The notes under the pieces: generated by a model
The model's database searches: none
Told to the model about the DNA's origin: nothing
Seen by the model: only the letters and a program-made list of their open reading frames with translations
From: Streptomyces sp. TLI_105
Lineage (GTDB): Bacteria; Actinomycetota; Actinomycetes; Streptomycetales; Streptomycetaceae
DNA: 64,000 nucleotides
Assembly (NCBI RefSeq): GCF_900105415.1
Contig: NZ_FNSM01000001.1
Span: 1,178,001 to 1,242,000, forward strand
Direction of reading: 5' to 3'
Shown: piece after piece, positions 1-8,551 of the stretch
Layout of the letters: every line of letters begins with the position of its first letter
Position numbering within the stretch: position 1 is the stretch's first letter
Program-made: the position numbers and the translations under genes

Positions 1-1
1 C

Positions 2-526
2 TCGGCGATCTGGGTGCTGCTCTACAACTCCCAGACCGGCATCAGCCGTTACCTCGCGGACCTCGGCATGGGCACGTACGGCACGTCCTGGCTCTCCGAC
101 ACCTCGACCGTCTTCCCGGCGGCGGTCGTCGCCGACCTCTGGCGCGGGGTGCCCTTCTTCGCGATCCTCATCCTGGCCGACCTCCAGTCCGTCCCGAAGG
201 ACCTGTACGAGGCGGCCGAGGTCGACGGGGCGAGCAGGCTCCGGCAGTTCCTGCACATCACGCTCCCCCACCTGCGGGACGCGATCGTCCTGTCCACGCT
301 GCTGCGCGCGGTCTGGGAGTTCAACAACGTCGACCTGCTGTACACGCTGACCGGCGGCGGCCCCGCGGGAGAGACGACCACCCTGCCGCTGTACATCGCC
401 CACACCAGCGTCGACGCCCACAACTTCGGTTACGCCTCCGCCCTCACCACGGTGGCGTTCGTGATCCTTCTCTTCTGCTCGACGGTCTATCTGCGCCTGA
501 GCAAGTTCGGAGGCGACGGCAAGTGA
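2..526 (+). CDS. Carbohydrate ABC transporter permease, MalF-like (5' partial)
   Basis: Inner-membrane subunit of a binding-protein-dependent sugar importer. The reading frame is open from base 2, so the N-terminus lies outside the window and about 174 residues remain. The conserved cytoplasmic EAA loop that docks on the ATPase is visible (EAAEVDGASRLRQF followed by ITLPHL), as is the GGGPAGETTTLPLYIY-like segment typical of MalF/UgpA permeases, and hydrophobic segments lie on both sides. The stop overlaps the GTG of the next permease (GTGA), so the two are translationally coupled. The substrate is inferred from the neighbours (GH43, pectin enzymes) to be a plant cell-wall oligosaccharide. 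No ATPase gene is seen in this operon. Confidence 0.9.
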   Translation, partial: SAIWVLLYNSQTGISRYLADLGMGTYGTSWLSDTSTVFPAAVVADLWRGVPFFAILILADLQSVPKDLYEAAEVDGASRLRQFLHITLPHLRDAIVLSTLLRAVWEFNNVDLLYTLTGGGPAGETTTLPLYIAHTSVDAHNFGYASALTTVAFVILLFCSTVYLRLSKFGGDGK

Positions 527-1386
527 CAGCCGCGACCCCCCTGACCGCCGTCCCCGCCCGCACGAAGCACAGGGCCTTGGACGAGACACCCCGTTGGCAG
601 ATCTACCTGCCGCTCGGGATCTACCTCCTCTTCACCCTCGTTCCCTTCTACTGGATCCTGCTCTTCGCCGTACGGCCCGCCGGCTCGACCTCGCTGCTGC
701 CCTGGCCGATGACGACGGCGCACTTCGAGAAGGTGTGGACCGAGCGGAACTTCGCCGTCTTCTTCCAGAACAGCCTGTTCATCGGCGTGGCGGTGCTCAT
801 CAGCACCACCGTCGTCGCCCTGGCCGGCGGATACGCCCTCGCCCGCTTCGACTTCCGGATCAAGAAGGGCTTCATGCTGGCCCTGCTCTGCTCCCAGTTC
901 GTGCCGGGCGCCCTGCTCCTCGTCCCGCTCTTCCAGATCTTCGCCGGGCTGCGGATGATCAACTCCCTCGGCAGCGTCGTCATCGCCGAGACCGTCTTCC
1001 AGCTCCCGCTGTCGATGATCCTCATCAGCGGCTTCATCAGGAACGTGCCGTACTCCCTGGAGGAGGCGGCCTGGGTCGACGGCTGCAACCGGTTCCACGC
1101 CTTCCGGATCGTCGTCCTGCCGCTGCTGCGGCCCGGTCTGGTCGCCGTCGGCTCCTTCGCCTTCGTGCACGCCTGGAACCACTTCCTCTTCGCCCTGATG
1201 TTCCTCAGCAGCCAGGACAAGCAGACCATCCCCGTCGGCCTCAACACCCTCATGGGCGCCGACAGCGTCGACCTCGGCGCGCTCGCGGCGGGCGGCGTCA
1301 TCGCCGCCGTCCCCGTGGTCGTCGTCTTCGCCTTCATCCAGAAGTGGCTGGTCACCGGCTTCAGCGCGGGGGCGGTGAAGGGATGA
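523..1386 (+). CDS. Carbohydrate ABC transporter permease, MalG-like
   Basis: Second membrane subunit of the sugar importer, 287 aa with about six transmembrane segments. After a short cytoplasmic N-terminus comes a membrane segment around residues 25-50. The MalG-type EAA loop EEAAWVDGCNRFHAFRIV sits near residue 185, and the protein ends with the usual short VTGFSAGAVKG tail. The GTG start overlaps the upstream permease stop (GTGA) and the stop overlaps the next ATG (ATGA), so it is embedded in a coupled operon. Length and architecture are normal for the family. The function is clear from sequence; the exact sugar is inferred from context. Confidence 0.93.
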   Translation: MTAATPLTAVPARTKHRALDETPRWQIYLPLGIYLLFTLVPFYWILLFAVRPAGSTSLLPWPMTTAHFEKVWTERNFAVFFQNSLFIGVAVLISTTVVALAGGYALARFDFRIKKGFMLALLCSQFVPGALLLVPLFQIFAGLRMINSLGSVVIAETVFQLPLSMILISGFIRNVPYSLEEAAWVDGCNRFHAFRIVVLPLLRPGLVAVGSFAFVHAWNHFLFALMFLSSQDKQTIPVGLNTLMGADSVDLGALAAGGVIAAVPVVVVFAFIQKWLVTGFSAGAVKG

Positions 1387-2582
1387 GCAGCACCCACACG
1401 GACAAGGAAGACATGAACACCGCACGCACCCCGGCCCCGCTGCCGGTCGTCCTCGCCGGCGCCCGCGGCCACGGCCGCAGCCACCTCCTCAACATCCGCC
1501 GCCTCGAAGAGCGCGGTCTCGTCCGCCTCGCCGGGGTCTGCGAGCTGCGCCCGCTGCAGGCGGCCGAACTGGACGGCATCGGCGACCCGGAGCAGTCCGC
1601 CGACTTCGAGGCGCTCCTCGCCTCCACCGGCGCCCGGATCGCCGTGCTCTCCACCCCCATCCAGACCCACACCGACATGGCGCTCGCCGCCGCCCGGCAC
1701 GGCGCGCACGTCCTCCTGGAGAAGCCGCCCGCCCCGTCGTACGCCGAGTTCCGCCGGATGGCCGACGGCGTCGAGGCCGCCGGGGTGTCCTGCCAGATCG
1801 GCTTCCAGTCGCTCGGCTCGCACGCGGTCCCCGCGATCCGCCGCATGGTGGAGGAGGGCGCGATCGGAGAACTCCTCGGCGTCGGCGCGGCCGGGGCCTG
1901 GGTCCGCGACGAGGCGTACTTCCGGCGCGCGCCCTGGGCGGGACACCGGCGGCTCGACGGCGTGGACGTCGTCGACGGGGCCCTCACCAACCCGCTCGCG
2001 CACGCCGTCGCCACGGCGCTCGCACTCTCCGGCTCCACCCGCGCCGAGGACGCCCCGCACATCGAGACGGAGCTGCTGCGCGCGAACGCCATCGAGTCCG
2101 ACGACACCTCGGCCGTGCGGGTCGTGACCTCGGTCGGCACCCACGTCACGGTCGCGGCGACGCTCTGCGCCGAGAAGCCGGCGGAGCCGTACGTGCTCGT
2201 CCACGGCAGCCGGGGCCGGATCACCTTCTGGTACCGGCAGGACCGGGTCCTGGTGCAGCGCGCCGGGCACGGCCCCGTGGAGACCGGGTACGGCCGCACC
2301 GACCTCCTGGAGAACCTCGTCGCGCACGTCACCGAGGGCGAGCGGCTGTGGGTGCCCCCGGCGGAGACCGGCGCCTTCATGCGGGTCGTCGAGGCGGTAC
2401 GGACCGCCCCCGAACCCCTGGACGTCCCCGCCGCCCACTGGCGCGCCGAGCCCGGCGAGAGCGGACCGCGCCGGGTCGTCGGGGGCGTCGACGCCCTGGT
2501 CGACGCGAGCGCCGACACCCTCCGGCTCTTCTCCGAACTCGGCGCCCCCTGGGCGCCGTCGACCCGGGCGGAGGCCCGATGA
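1383..2582 (+). CDS. Gfo/Idh/MocA family NAD(P)-dependent oxidoreductase
   Basis: Predicted cytoplasmic sugar dehydrogenase of about 399 aa. A Rossmann fold begins near residue 17 (VVLAGARGHGRSHLLNI), and the EKPPAPSY segment matches the family's conserved EKP motif; the C-terminal half is the substrate domain. The ATG at 1383 overlaps the permease stop (ATGA). A second in-frame ATG at 1413, preceded by an AAGGAAG at 1404-1410, is an alternative start. The stop overlaps the next ATG. Pairing with a DUF6807 protein inside a sugar-uptake operon recurs in carbohydrate loci and suggests oxidation or epimerisation of an imported sugar; that role is inferred. Confidence 0.85.
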   Translation: MSSTHTDKEDMNTARTPAPLPVVLAGARGHGRSHLLNIRRLEERGLVRLAGVCELRPLQAAELDGIGDPEQSADFEALLASTGARIAVLSTPIQTHTDMALAAARHGAHVLLEKPPAPSYAEFRRMADGVEAAGVSCQIGFQSLGSHAVPAIRRMVEEGAIGELLGVGAAGAWVRDEAYFRRAPWAGHRRLDGVDVVDGALTNPLAHAVATALALSGSTRAEDAPHIETELLRANAIESDDTSAVRVVTSVGTHVTVAATLCAEKPAEPYVLVHGSRGRITFWYRQDRVLVQRAGHGPVETGYGRTDLLENLVAHVTEGERLWVPPAETGAFMRVVEAVRTAPEPLDVPAAHWRAEPGESGPRRVVGGVDALVDASADTLRLFSELGAPWAPSTRAEAR

Positions 2583-3499
2583 CCGCCGACACCGCCACCC
2601 TCCTGCGCTGCGCGGGCCGCGTCGTCGCCCGCTACACCACCCGGCCCGAGCTCACCGCCGACCGCTCCCCCCGGCCGTACCTCCACCCCGTCACCACCCT
2701 CGCCGGGCTGCCCGTGACGGAGACCGTGCCCGAGGACCACCCCCATCACCTCGGGGCGGGCGTCGCCGTGGCCGACGTCGCGGGCCACAACTTCTGGGGC
2801 GGGCGCACCTTCGTGCGCGGCCGGGGCTCCGTCGAGCTCGACAACCACGGGACGCAGCGGCACGACGGCTTCAAGCTGTGCGACCCGGACGGCTTCGTGG
2901 AGGAGCTGAGCTGGACGGCCGGCGGCGAGCGGCTGCTCCGCGAGCACCGGACGGTGGCGGCCACCGCGCTCACCGACGCCGCCTGGGCGCTCGACCTGAC
3001 CTTCTCCCTGACCAACGTGTCGGGGCGTGAGCTGTCGATCGGCAGCCCGGCGACGAACGGCCGCCCGGGCGCCGCGTACGGCGGCTTCTTCTGGCGGGCG
3101 CCGAAGGAGGCGACGGCGCCGACGGTGTTCGGGGCGGGCACGGACGGCTCGGGCGCGGACGGCTCCGGCGCGGACGGCTCCGGCGCGGACGGCTCCGGCA
3201 CCGGCAACTGGGGCGCCGACGGCGAGGAGGCCGTGCACGGCGTCGCCGCCGACTGGGTGGCCATGTCCGGCGAGGGCTGGACCCTGGTGTTCGCCGGGGC
3301 GACCGCGCAGACCCGTCGCGATCCGTGGTTCGTGCGGGCCGCCGAGTACCCGGGGGTCGGCTCCTCCCTCGCGTACGGGGCGCGGCTCCCGGTGGCGGCC
3401 GGGGAGACCTTCGTACGCCGGGTGGTGACCGTGGTCGCCGACGGCCGGCTCGACCGGGCGGGGGCCGCGGCCCTGGTCCGCAAGGCGGTGGCCTCATGA
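2579..3499 (+). CDS. DUF6807 (PmoA-like) family protein
   Basis: Cytoplasmic protein of about 306 aa with no signal peptide. It has the DUF6807/PmoA-like pattern: an early RPYLHPV segment, a PEDHPHHLG motif rich in His, then DHGxQRHDGF-like and FFWRAPKEA segments expected of an all-beta fold. Biochemical function is unknown. It is coupled by ATGA overlaps to the upstream oxidoreductase and the downstream GH43, so it probably acts on the same imported sugar. An unusual insertion of four near-identical five-residue repeats (GTDGS then three GADGS, residues 187-206) lies before the C-terminal domain. An ORF continues upstream in frame, but the ATG at 2579 fits the operon spacing. Confidence 0.75.
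   Translation: MTADTATLLRCAGRVVARYTTRPELTADRSPRPYLHPVTTLAGLPVTETVPEDHPHHLGAGVAVADVAGHNFWGGRTFVRGRGSVELDNHGTQRHDGFKLCDPDGFVEELSWTAGGERLLREHRTVAATALTDAAWALDLTFSLTNVSGRELSIGSPATNGRPGAAYGGFFWRAPKEATAPTVFGAGTDGSGADGSGADGSGADGSGTGNWGADGEEAVHGVAADWVAMSGEGWTLVFAGATAQTRRDPWFVRAAEYPGVGSSLAYGARLPVAAGETFVRRVVTVVADGRLDRAGAAALVRKAVAS
3137..3196 (+). repeat. Four 15-bp tandem repeats inside the DUF6807 gene
   Basis: Four consecutive 15-bp units with consensus GGCGCGGACGGCTCC at 3137-3151, 3152-3166, 3167-3181 and 3182-3196. The last three are identical and the first differs at two positions. Each encodes G-(T/A)-D-G-S, giving a flexible acidic loop. The 15-bp length keeps the frame, so copy-number change by slippage would alter only the loop length. 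Confidence 0.95.
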
Positions 3500-5034
3500 A
3501 CGCCCTGCCCACCGGCGACCTCGGCGACGGCACGTACCGCAATCCGGTCCTGGCGGCCGACTGGTCGGACCCGGACGTCCTGCGGGTCGGCGAGGACCAC
3601 TACCTGACCGCGTCCAGCTTCGGCCGCGCCCCCGGGCTGCCCCTGCTGCACTCCCGGGACCTGGTCAACTGGACGCTGGTCGGCCACGCCCTGGAGCGGC
3701 TCGAACCGGCCGCGGCGTTCGCCTCGCCCCGGCACGACCGCGGGGTGTGGGCGCCCTCGTTCCGTCACCACGACGGCCGGTTCTGGATCTTCTGGGGCGA
3801 CCCGGACCACGGGATCTTCCAGGTCAACGCCCCTTCCGTGCGCGGCCCGTGGACCGCGCCGCACCTGGTGAAGGCGGGCCGCGGCCTGATCGACCCCTGC
3901 CCGCTGTGGGACGAGGAGACGGGCGAGGCGTATCTCGTGCACGCCCTGGCCAAGTCCCGCGCCGGGGTCAACAACCGGCTGATCGGGCACCGGATGAGCC
4001 CGGCCGGCGACAAGGTCCTCGACGAGGGCCGGGTCCTGGTCGACGCCGACCGGATACCCGGCTGGTTCACCCTGGAGGGCCCGAAGCTGTACCGGCACGA
4101 CGGCCGGTTCTGGATCCTGGCGCCGGCCGGAGGCGTGGCCACCGGCTGGCAGGGCGCCTTCCGCTCGCGGTCGTTCTTCGGCCCGTACGAGGAGCGGACC
4201 GTCCTGGCGCAGGGCGACACCGACGTCAACGGCCCGCACCAGGGCGGCTGGGTCCGCACCCAGCACGGCGAGGACTGGTTCCTGCACTTCCAGCAGTCCG
4301 GCGCGCACGGCCGGCTCGTCCACCTCCAGCCGATGCGTTGGGGCGCGGACGGCTGGCCGGTGCTCGGCGACGGGGGCGCGCCCGTCCGGGTCCACCGGAA
4401 GCCGGACCTGCCGGAGCAGCCGCCCGGGCGCCCCGCGGTGGACGACACCTTCCCCGGCGGGCGGTTCGGCCGACAGTGGCAGTGGACCGCCAACCCGGCC
4501 GCGGGCTGGACCGGTCAGCACGCGGGCGACGGCCTGCGCCTCGGCTGTGTGCGTACGGAGCACCTGGACGACCTGCGGAGCGTGCCGCACGTGCTCACCC
4601 AGCGGCTGCCGGCCGGGGCGCTGACCGTGGAGGTCGGGCTGCGGCTCGCCGGCGAGGCGCCCGGGGCCCGCGCGGGCCTGGTCGTCCTGGGCGACGCGTA
4701 CGCCTGGATCGGTCTGGAGCGGGCCCCGGACGGCCAAGCCCGGCTCGTGCACCGCTTCGCCCCGGCCGGCGCCGACCGGGAACGGGACGCGGCGCACGCC
4801 CTGCCCGTCCCCGGGGACGAGGTGCTGCTGCGGATCGAGGTCACGGCGGACGCGCGCTGCCGCTTCTCGTACTCCACCGGCGGGGCCGCGGGCCCGGTCC
4901 GGCTCGGCCCGGAGTTCGCCGCCACGCCCTGGCGCTGGGTCGGCGCGCTCCTCGGCCTGTTCGCGGGCGCGCCGGCGGGCGCGGGGCACGCCGGGACGGC
5001 CGTGTTCTCCGCCTTCCGCGTCACTCCCGCCTGA
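3496..5034 (+). CDS. Glycoside hydrolase family 43 protein (beta-xylosidase / arabinofuranosidase type)
   Basis: 512 aa, no signal peptide, so likely cytoplasmic and acting on imported oligosaccharides. The N-terminal five-bladed propeller has the GH43 triad in the expected order: D25 (WSDPDV, general base), D133 (LIDPCPLW, pKa modulator) and E194 (FTLEGPKL, general acid). After about residue 310 follows a concanavalin-A-like C-terminal domain (DDTFPGGRFGRQWQW to the end), as in two-domain GH43 xylosidases. The ATG at 3496 overlaps the upstream stop (ATGA). Substrate, xylo- or arabino-oligosaccharide, cannot be decided from sequence. It closes the coupled five-gene block before the binding-protein gene. 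Confidence 0.88.
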   Translation: MNALPTGDLGDGTYRNPVLAADWSDPDVLRVGEDHYLTASSFGRAPGLPLLHSRDLVNWTLVGHALERLEPAAAFASPRHDRGVWAPSFRHHDGRFWIFWGDPDHGIFQVNAPSVRGPWTAPHLVKAGRGLIDPCPLWDEETGEAYLVHALAKSRAGVNNRLIGHRMSPAGDKVLDEGRVLVDADRIPGWFTLEGPKLYRHDGRFWILAPAGGVATGWQGAFRSRSFFGPYEERTVLAQGDTDVNGPHQGGWVRTQHGEDWFLHFQQSGAHGRLVHLQPMRWGADGWPVLGDGGAPVRVHRKPDLPEQPPGRPAVDDTFPGGRFGRQWQWTANPAAGWTGQHAGDGLRLGCVRTEHLDDLRSVPHVLTQRLPAGALTVEVGLRLAGEAPGARAGLVVLGDAYAWIGLERAPDGQARLVHRFAPAGADRERDAAHALPVPGDEVLLRIEVTADARCRFSYSTGGAAGPVRLGPEFAATPWRWVGALLGLFAGAPAGAGHAGTAVFSAFRVTPA

Positions 5035-5096
5035 CGTTCCCCTCCTGCACTCCCCCCTCCCCCTCACCCGCAAGACCCGAGAGAAGAGAGCCGACG

Positions 5097-6437
5097 ATGA
5101 CCATCTTCCCCGGCGGACGGCGCAGAGCCGCCCTCGCCCTCGCCCTGTCCGGTGTCCTCGCCCTGTCCGCCACCGCCTGCGGTGACGACGGCAGCGGCGC
5201 GGGCGGCGACAAGGGCACCGAGGGATCGGGCAAGGGAAAGATCACCTTCTGGGACAACAACGGCGGTGTCCGCACCGAGGTCTGGAAGGAGATCATCGCG
5301 GACTTCGAGAAGGCGAACCCCGACATCGACGTCGAGTACGTCGGGATCGCCTCCAAGGAGGTCCAGTCCAAGTACGACACCGCCATCCAGGGCGACGGAC
5401 TGCCGGACGTGGGCGGCGTCGGCGCGGCGATGCTCGCCGGGATCGCCGCGCAGAACGCCCTGGAGCCGCTGGACGCCCGCATCGAGTCGAGCTCGCTCAA
5501 GGGGAAGCTGAACCCCGGCATGCTCGCGAGCGTGAAGTCCGCGGGCGGTCAGGGCAAGCTGTTCACCGTCCCCACCTCCGCCAGCAACGGCGTGCTGTAC
5601 TACCGCACCGATCTGTTCAGGGCCGCGGGTCTGCCGGCGCCCACCACCTGGTCGAAGTTCTACGCGGCGGCCGACAAGCTGACCGCCGTCGACAAGAACC
5701 GTTTCGGCTACACGATCCGCGGCGGCGCCGGCTCCATCGCCCAGGCGCTCGACTCCATGTACGGCCAGAGCGGCATCACCAGCTTCTGGAACGGCGACAG
5801 GACCACGGTCAACGACCCGAAGAACGTGGCCGCCCTGGAGAAGTACGCGGCGCTGTTCAAGAAGAACACCCCGGCCGCCGACGTCAACAACGACTTCACC
5901 AAGATGGTCGCCCAGTGGGACAGCGGCCAGATCGGCATGCTGAACCACAACCTGGGCTCGTACCAGGACCATGTGAAGGCGCTCGGCACGGACAAGTTCC
6001 GGGGCATCCCGAACCCGACGCTCGACGACGGCACCCGCGTCCAGGTCTCCAACCCGGTCGACGGCCTCGGCCTCTTCTCGTCGAGCAAGAACAAGGCCGC
6101 CGCCTGGAAGTTCATCGAGTTCGCGGCCTCCCACGCCTCCAACAGCAAGTGGAACAGGTCCGCCGGCGCCATCCCCGCCAACACGGAGGCCGCCGCCGAC
6201 CCGTGGCTCGCGGAGGCCGAGCCGACCAAGCTCGGCGCCGAGGTCCTCTTCAGCGGCAAGGCCACGATCGTGGAGCTGCCCTACTACCTGCCCGACTGGA
6301 ACACCCTCTCCAAGGCCGACAACGAGCCCGGCTTCCAGAAGGTCCTGCTCGGCAAGTCCACCGCGAAGGAGTTCCTCGACCACCTCGCCGAGCAGCTGAA
6401 CGCCGCCCAGGCCGAGTGGAAGCAGCAGAACCGGTGA
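5097..6437 (+). CDS. Extracellular sugar-binding lipoprotein of ABC importer
   Basis: 446 aa solute-binding protein of the carbohydrate (family 1) type. It starts with a basic n-region, a hydrophobic stretch and a lipobox LSATAC with Cys near residue 27, so it should be membrane-anchored outside. The mature part begins KGKITFWDNNGGVRTEVWKEI, typical of these proteins, and contains the usual ADKLT and WKFIEFAAS hinge segments. A purine-rich GAGAAGAGAG precedes the ATG. The gene lies 62 bases after the GH43 stop, and its own stop overlaps the GTG of the acetylesterase. It is the binding partner of the two permeases at the left edge; having it downstream of them is less common than permeases following it. 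Confidence 0.9.
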   Translation: MTIFPGGRRRAALALALSGVLALSATACGDDGSGAGGDKGTEGSGKGKITFWDNNGGVRTEVWKEIIADFEKANPDIDVEYVGIASKEVQSKYDTAIQGDGLPDVGGVGAAMLAGIAAQNALEPLDARIESSSLKGKLNPGMLASVKSAGGQGKLFTVPTSASNGVLYYRTDLFRAAGLPAPTTWSKFYAAADKLTAVDKNRFGYTIRGGAGSIAQALDSMYGQSGITSFWNGDRTTVNDPKNVAALEKYAALFKKNTPAADVNNDFTKMVAQWDSGQIGMLNHNLGSYQDHVKALGTDKFRGIPNPTLDDGTRVQVSNPVDGLGLFSSSKNKAAAWKFIEFAASHASNSKWNRSAGAIPANTEAAADPWLAEAEPTKLGAEVLFSGKATIVELPYYLPDWNTLSKADNEPGFQKVLLGKSTAKEFLDHLAEQLNAAQAEWKQQNR

Positions 6438-7240
6438 GCGTCGGCCGCCGCGCGGTCGTCACGGCCGGGGCGGGCCTCGCGCTCGCCCTGGCCGGGTCCC
6501 CCGCCGCCCGAGCCCAAGGACACCCCCGTATGCGCACCCTGTTCATCGCGGGCGACTCCACGGCCGCCCAGAAGTACGCCGACGCCGCACCGGAGACCGG
6601 CTGGGGCATGGCGCTCCCCTTCTTCCTGCACCAGGGCCTGACCGTCGCCAACCACGCCGTCAACGGGCGCAGCACCAAGAGCTTCCTCGACGAGGGACGG
6701 CTCGAACCGGTCCTGGCGGCGCTGCGCCCCGGCGACCTGCTCCTGGTCCAGTTCGGCCACAACGACGAGAAGGCCGCCGACCCCGCCCGCTACACCGAGC
6801 CGTGGACCACCTACCAGGACAACCTGCGGGTCTTCGTCGAGGGCGCGCGCTCCCGGGGCGCCCTCCCAGTGCTCGCCACCCCCGTGGAGCGGCGGAAGTT
6901 CGCCGTGGACGGCACCGCGCTGCGCACCCACGGCGCCTACCCGGCGGCGATGCGGGAGGTGGCCCGGGAGTCGGACGTGCCGCTGCTCGACGTCGAGGCG
7001 CTGTCCCTGGCGCTGTGGCAGCGGCTGGGTCCGGAGGCCACGAAGACGTACTTCAACTGGACGGCGACCGAGCAGGACAACACCCACTTCAACCCGCCCG
7101 GGGCGATCGAGGTGGCCCGGCTCGTCACCGCCGAGCTGCTCGCCACCCACGTCCTCGCGCCGCGCGAGACGCGCCGCCTGCACGACGAGATCGACCCCGC
7201 CCGGATCACCTGGCCCGCTTCCGAGGAGAGCCTCGCATGA
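6434..7240 (+). CDS. Secreted SGNH-type rhamnogalacturonan acetylesterase (CE12-like)
   Basis: 268 aa. The GTG start overlaps the upstream stop (GTGA) and gives a Tat-like signal peptide (GRRAVVTAGAG ... ARA) ending near residue 27; a later ATG at 6530 would lose it. SGNH motifs are present: GDSTAAQ with Ser42, VNGRSTKSF, FGHNDEK, and the C-terminal DNTHFN carrying catalytic Asp and His. This matches CE12 rhamnogalacturonan acetylesterases, which strip acetyl groups from pectin before lyases act. The stop overlaps the pectate lyase ATG. A second CE12-like gene lies at 21551-22609 in the other pectin island. Confidence 0.87.
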   Translation: MSVGRRAVVTAGAGLALALAGSPAARAQGHPRMRTLFIAGDSTAAQKYADAAPETGWGMALPFFLHQGLTVANHAVNGRSTKSFLDEGRLEPVLAALRPGDLLLVQFGHNDEKAADPARYTEPWTTYQDNLRVFVEGARSRGALPVLATPVERRKFAVDGTALRTHGAYPAAMREVARESDVPLLDVEALSLALWQRLGPEATKTYFNWTATEQDNTHFNPPGAIEVARLVTAELLATHVLAPRETRRLHDEIDPARITWPASEESLA

Positions 7241-8532
7241 ACCGACGCAAGCAGCTGGGAGTGGTGGCCGCGGCCGCCCTCGTCCTCACCGTCACCGCGC
7301 CGGCCGCCGGTGCGCACGCCGGTCACCGGCCGGCCGCCGACCCGGCCCGCGCGACCCTGCCGGCCGGGGACGGCTGGGCCGCCGCCGACGGCGGCACCAC
7401 CGGCGGGTCCGCCGCCGACGCCTCCCGGGTCTTCACCGTCACCACCTGGGAGGAGTTCCGGGACGCGCTCGCCGTGCCCGGCACGGAGCCCCGCATCGTG
7501 AAGGTGGCCGGCGTCCTGAACGCGACCGCCGCGGGCTGCGCCGCCTTCGAGGCCCCCGGCTACGACTTCGCCCGCTACCTCGCCGACTACGACCCGGCCG
7601 TCTGGGGGTACGAGAACGAGGTCAAGGGCCCGCAGGAGGACCTGCGGGCGGCGTCCGCCACGGCACAGGGGCTGGCCGTCAAGGTGAAGGTGCCGGCCAA
7701 CACCACGGTCCTGGGGGTCGGCAAGCACGCGGCGATCACCGGCGGCAGCCTCCAGGTCACGGGCGTGGACAACGTCGTCGTCCGCAACCTGACCCTGGAG
7801 AGCCCGCTCGACTGCTTCCCGCAGTGGGACCCCACGGACGGCGCCACCGGGGCGTGGAACTCCGAGTACGACAGCCTGGCCGTGTACGGCTCCACGCACG
7901 TCTGGATCGACCACAACACCTTCACCGACGGCGCCCACCCGGACGGTTCGCTGCCCTCGTACTACGGGGAGGTGTACCAGCAGCACGACGGCGAGCTGGA
8001 CGTCGTGCGGGGCGCGGACCTCGTCACCGCCTCCTGGAACGTCTTCGCCGACCACGACAAGACCCTGATGATCGGCAACAGCGACAGCGCGGGCGCCACC
8101 GACCGGGGCAGGCTGCGCGTCACCCTCCACCACAACCTCTTCGAGGACGTGGTGGAGCGGGCGCCCCGGGTGCGCTTCGGCCGGGTCGACGCGTACAACA
8201 ACCACTTCGTGGTGGCGAGTTCCGCGTACGTGTACAGCCTCGGCATCGGGCAGGAGTCGCAACTGGTCGCCGAGAAGAACGCGTTCACGCTCGCCGCGGA
8301 CGTCCCCGCCGGGAAGATCCTGAAGAAGTGGAAGGACGCGCCGGTCACGACCACCGGCAACTACGTCAACGGCAGCCCGGTCGACCTGATCGCCGCGCAC
8401 AACGCGCAGTACCCCACCGAGCAGCTCCGCGCGGACGCGGGCTGGACGCCCGTCCTGCGCACCCGGGTCGACCACCCGAAGGCCGTCCCCGCCCTCGTCG
8501 ACCACCACGCGGGCGCCGGCCGCCTCCGCTGA
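7237..8532 (+). CDS. Secreted pectate lyase (PL1 family)
   Basis: 431 aa with a Sec-type signal peptide (MNRRKQLGVVAAAALVLTV ... AHA). It is a parallel beta-helix lyase of PL1 type: the region VDNVVVRNL, the WIDHNTFTDG motif (vWiDH), and the ERAPRVRFGRVDAYNN segment containing the catalytic Arg and the PxxR-like motif are all visible. Acidic residues around WIDH and TDGAHPDGSL should bind Ca2+. The enzyme cleaves polygalacturonate by beta-elimination outside the cell. The ATG overlaps the acetylesterase stop (ATGA). Twenty bases separate it from the pectinesterase gene, consistent with one transcript. Confidence 0.9.
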   Translation: MNRRKQLGVVAAAALVLTVTAPAAGAHAGHRPAADPARATLPAGDGWAAADGGTTGGSAADASRVFTVTTWEEFRDALAVPGTEPRIVKVAGVLNATAAGCAAFEAPGYDFARYLADYDPAVWGYENEVKGPQEDLRAASATAQGLAVKVKVPANTTVLGVGKHAAITGGSLQVTGVDNVVVRNLTLESPLDCFPQWDPTDGATGAWNSEYDSLAVYGSTHVWIDHNTFTDGAHPDGSLPSYYGEVYQQHDGELDVVRGADLVTASWNVFADHDKTLMIGNSDSAGATDRGRLRVTLHHNLFEDVVERAPRVRFGRVDAYNNHFVVASSAYVYSLGIGQESQLVAEKNAFTLAADVPAGKILKKWKDAPVTTTGNYVNGSPVDLIAAHNAQYPTEQLRADAGWTPVLRTRVDHPKAVPALVDHHAGAGRLR

Positions 8533-8551
8533 GACCTCCAGGAGGACACGC

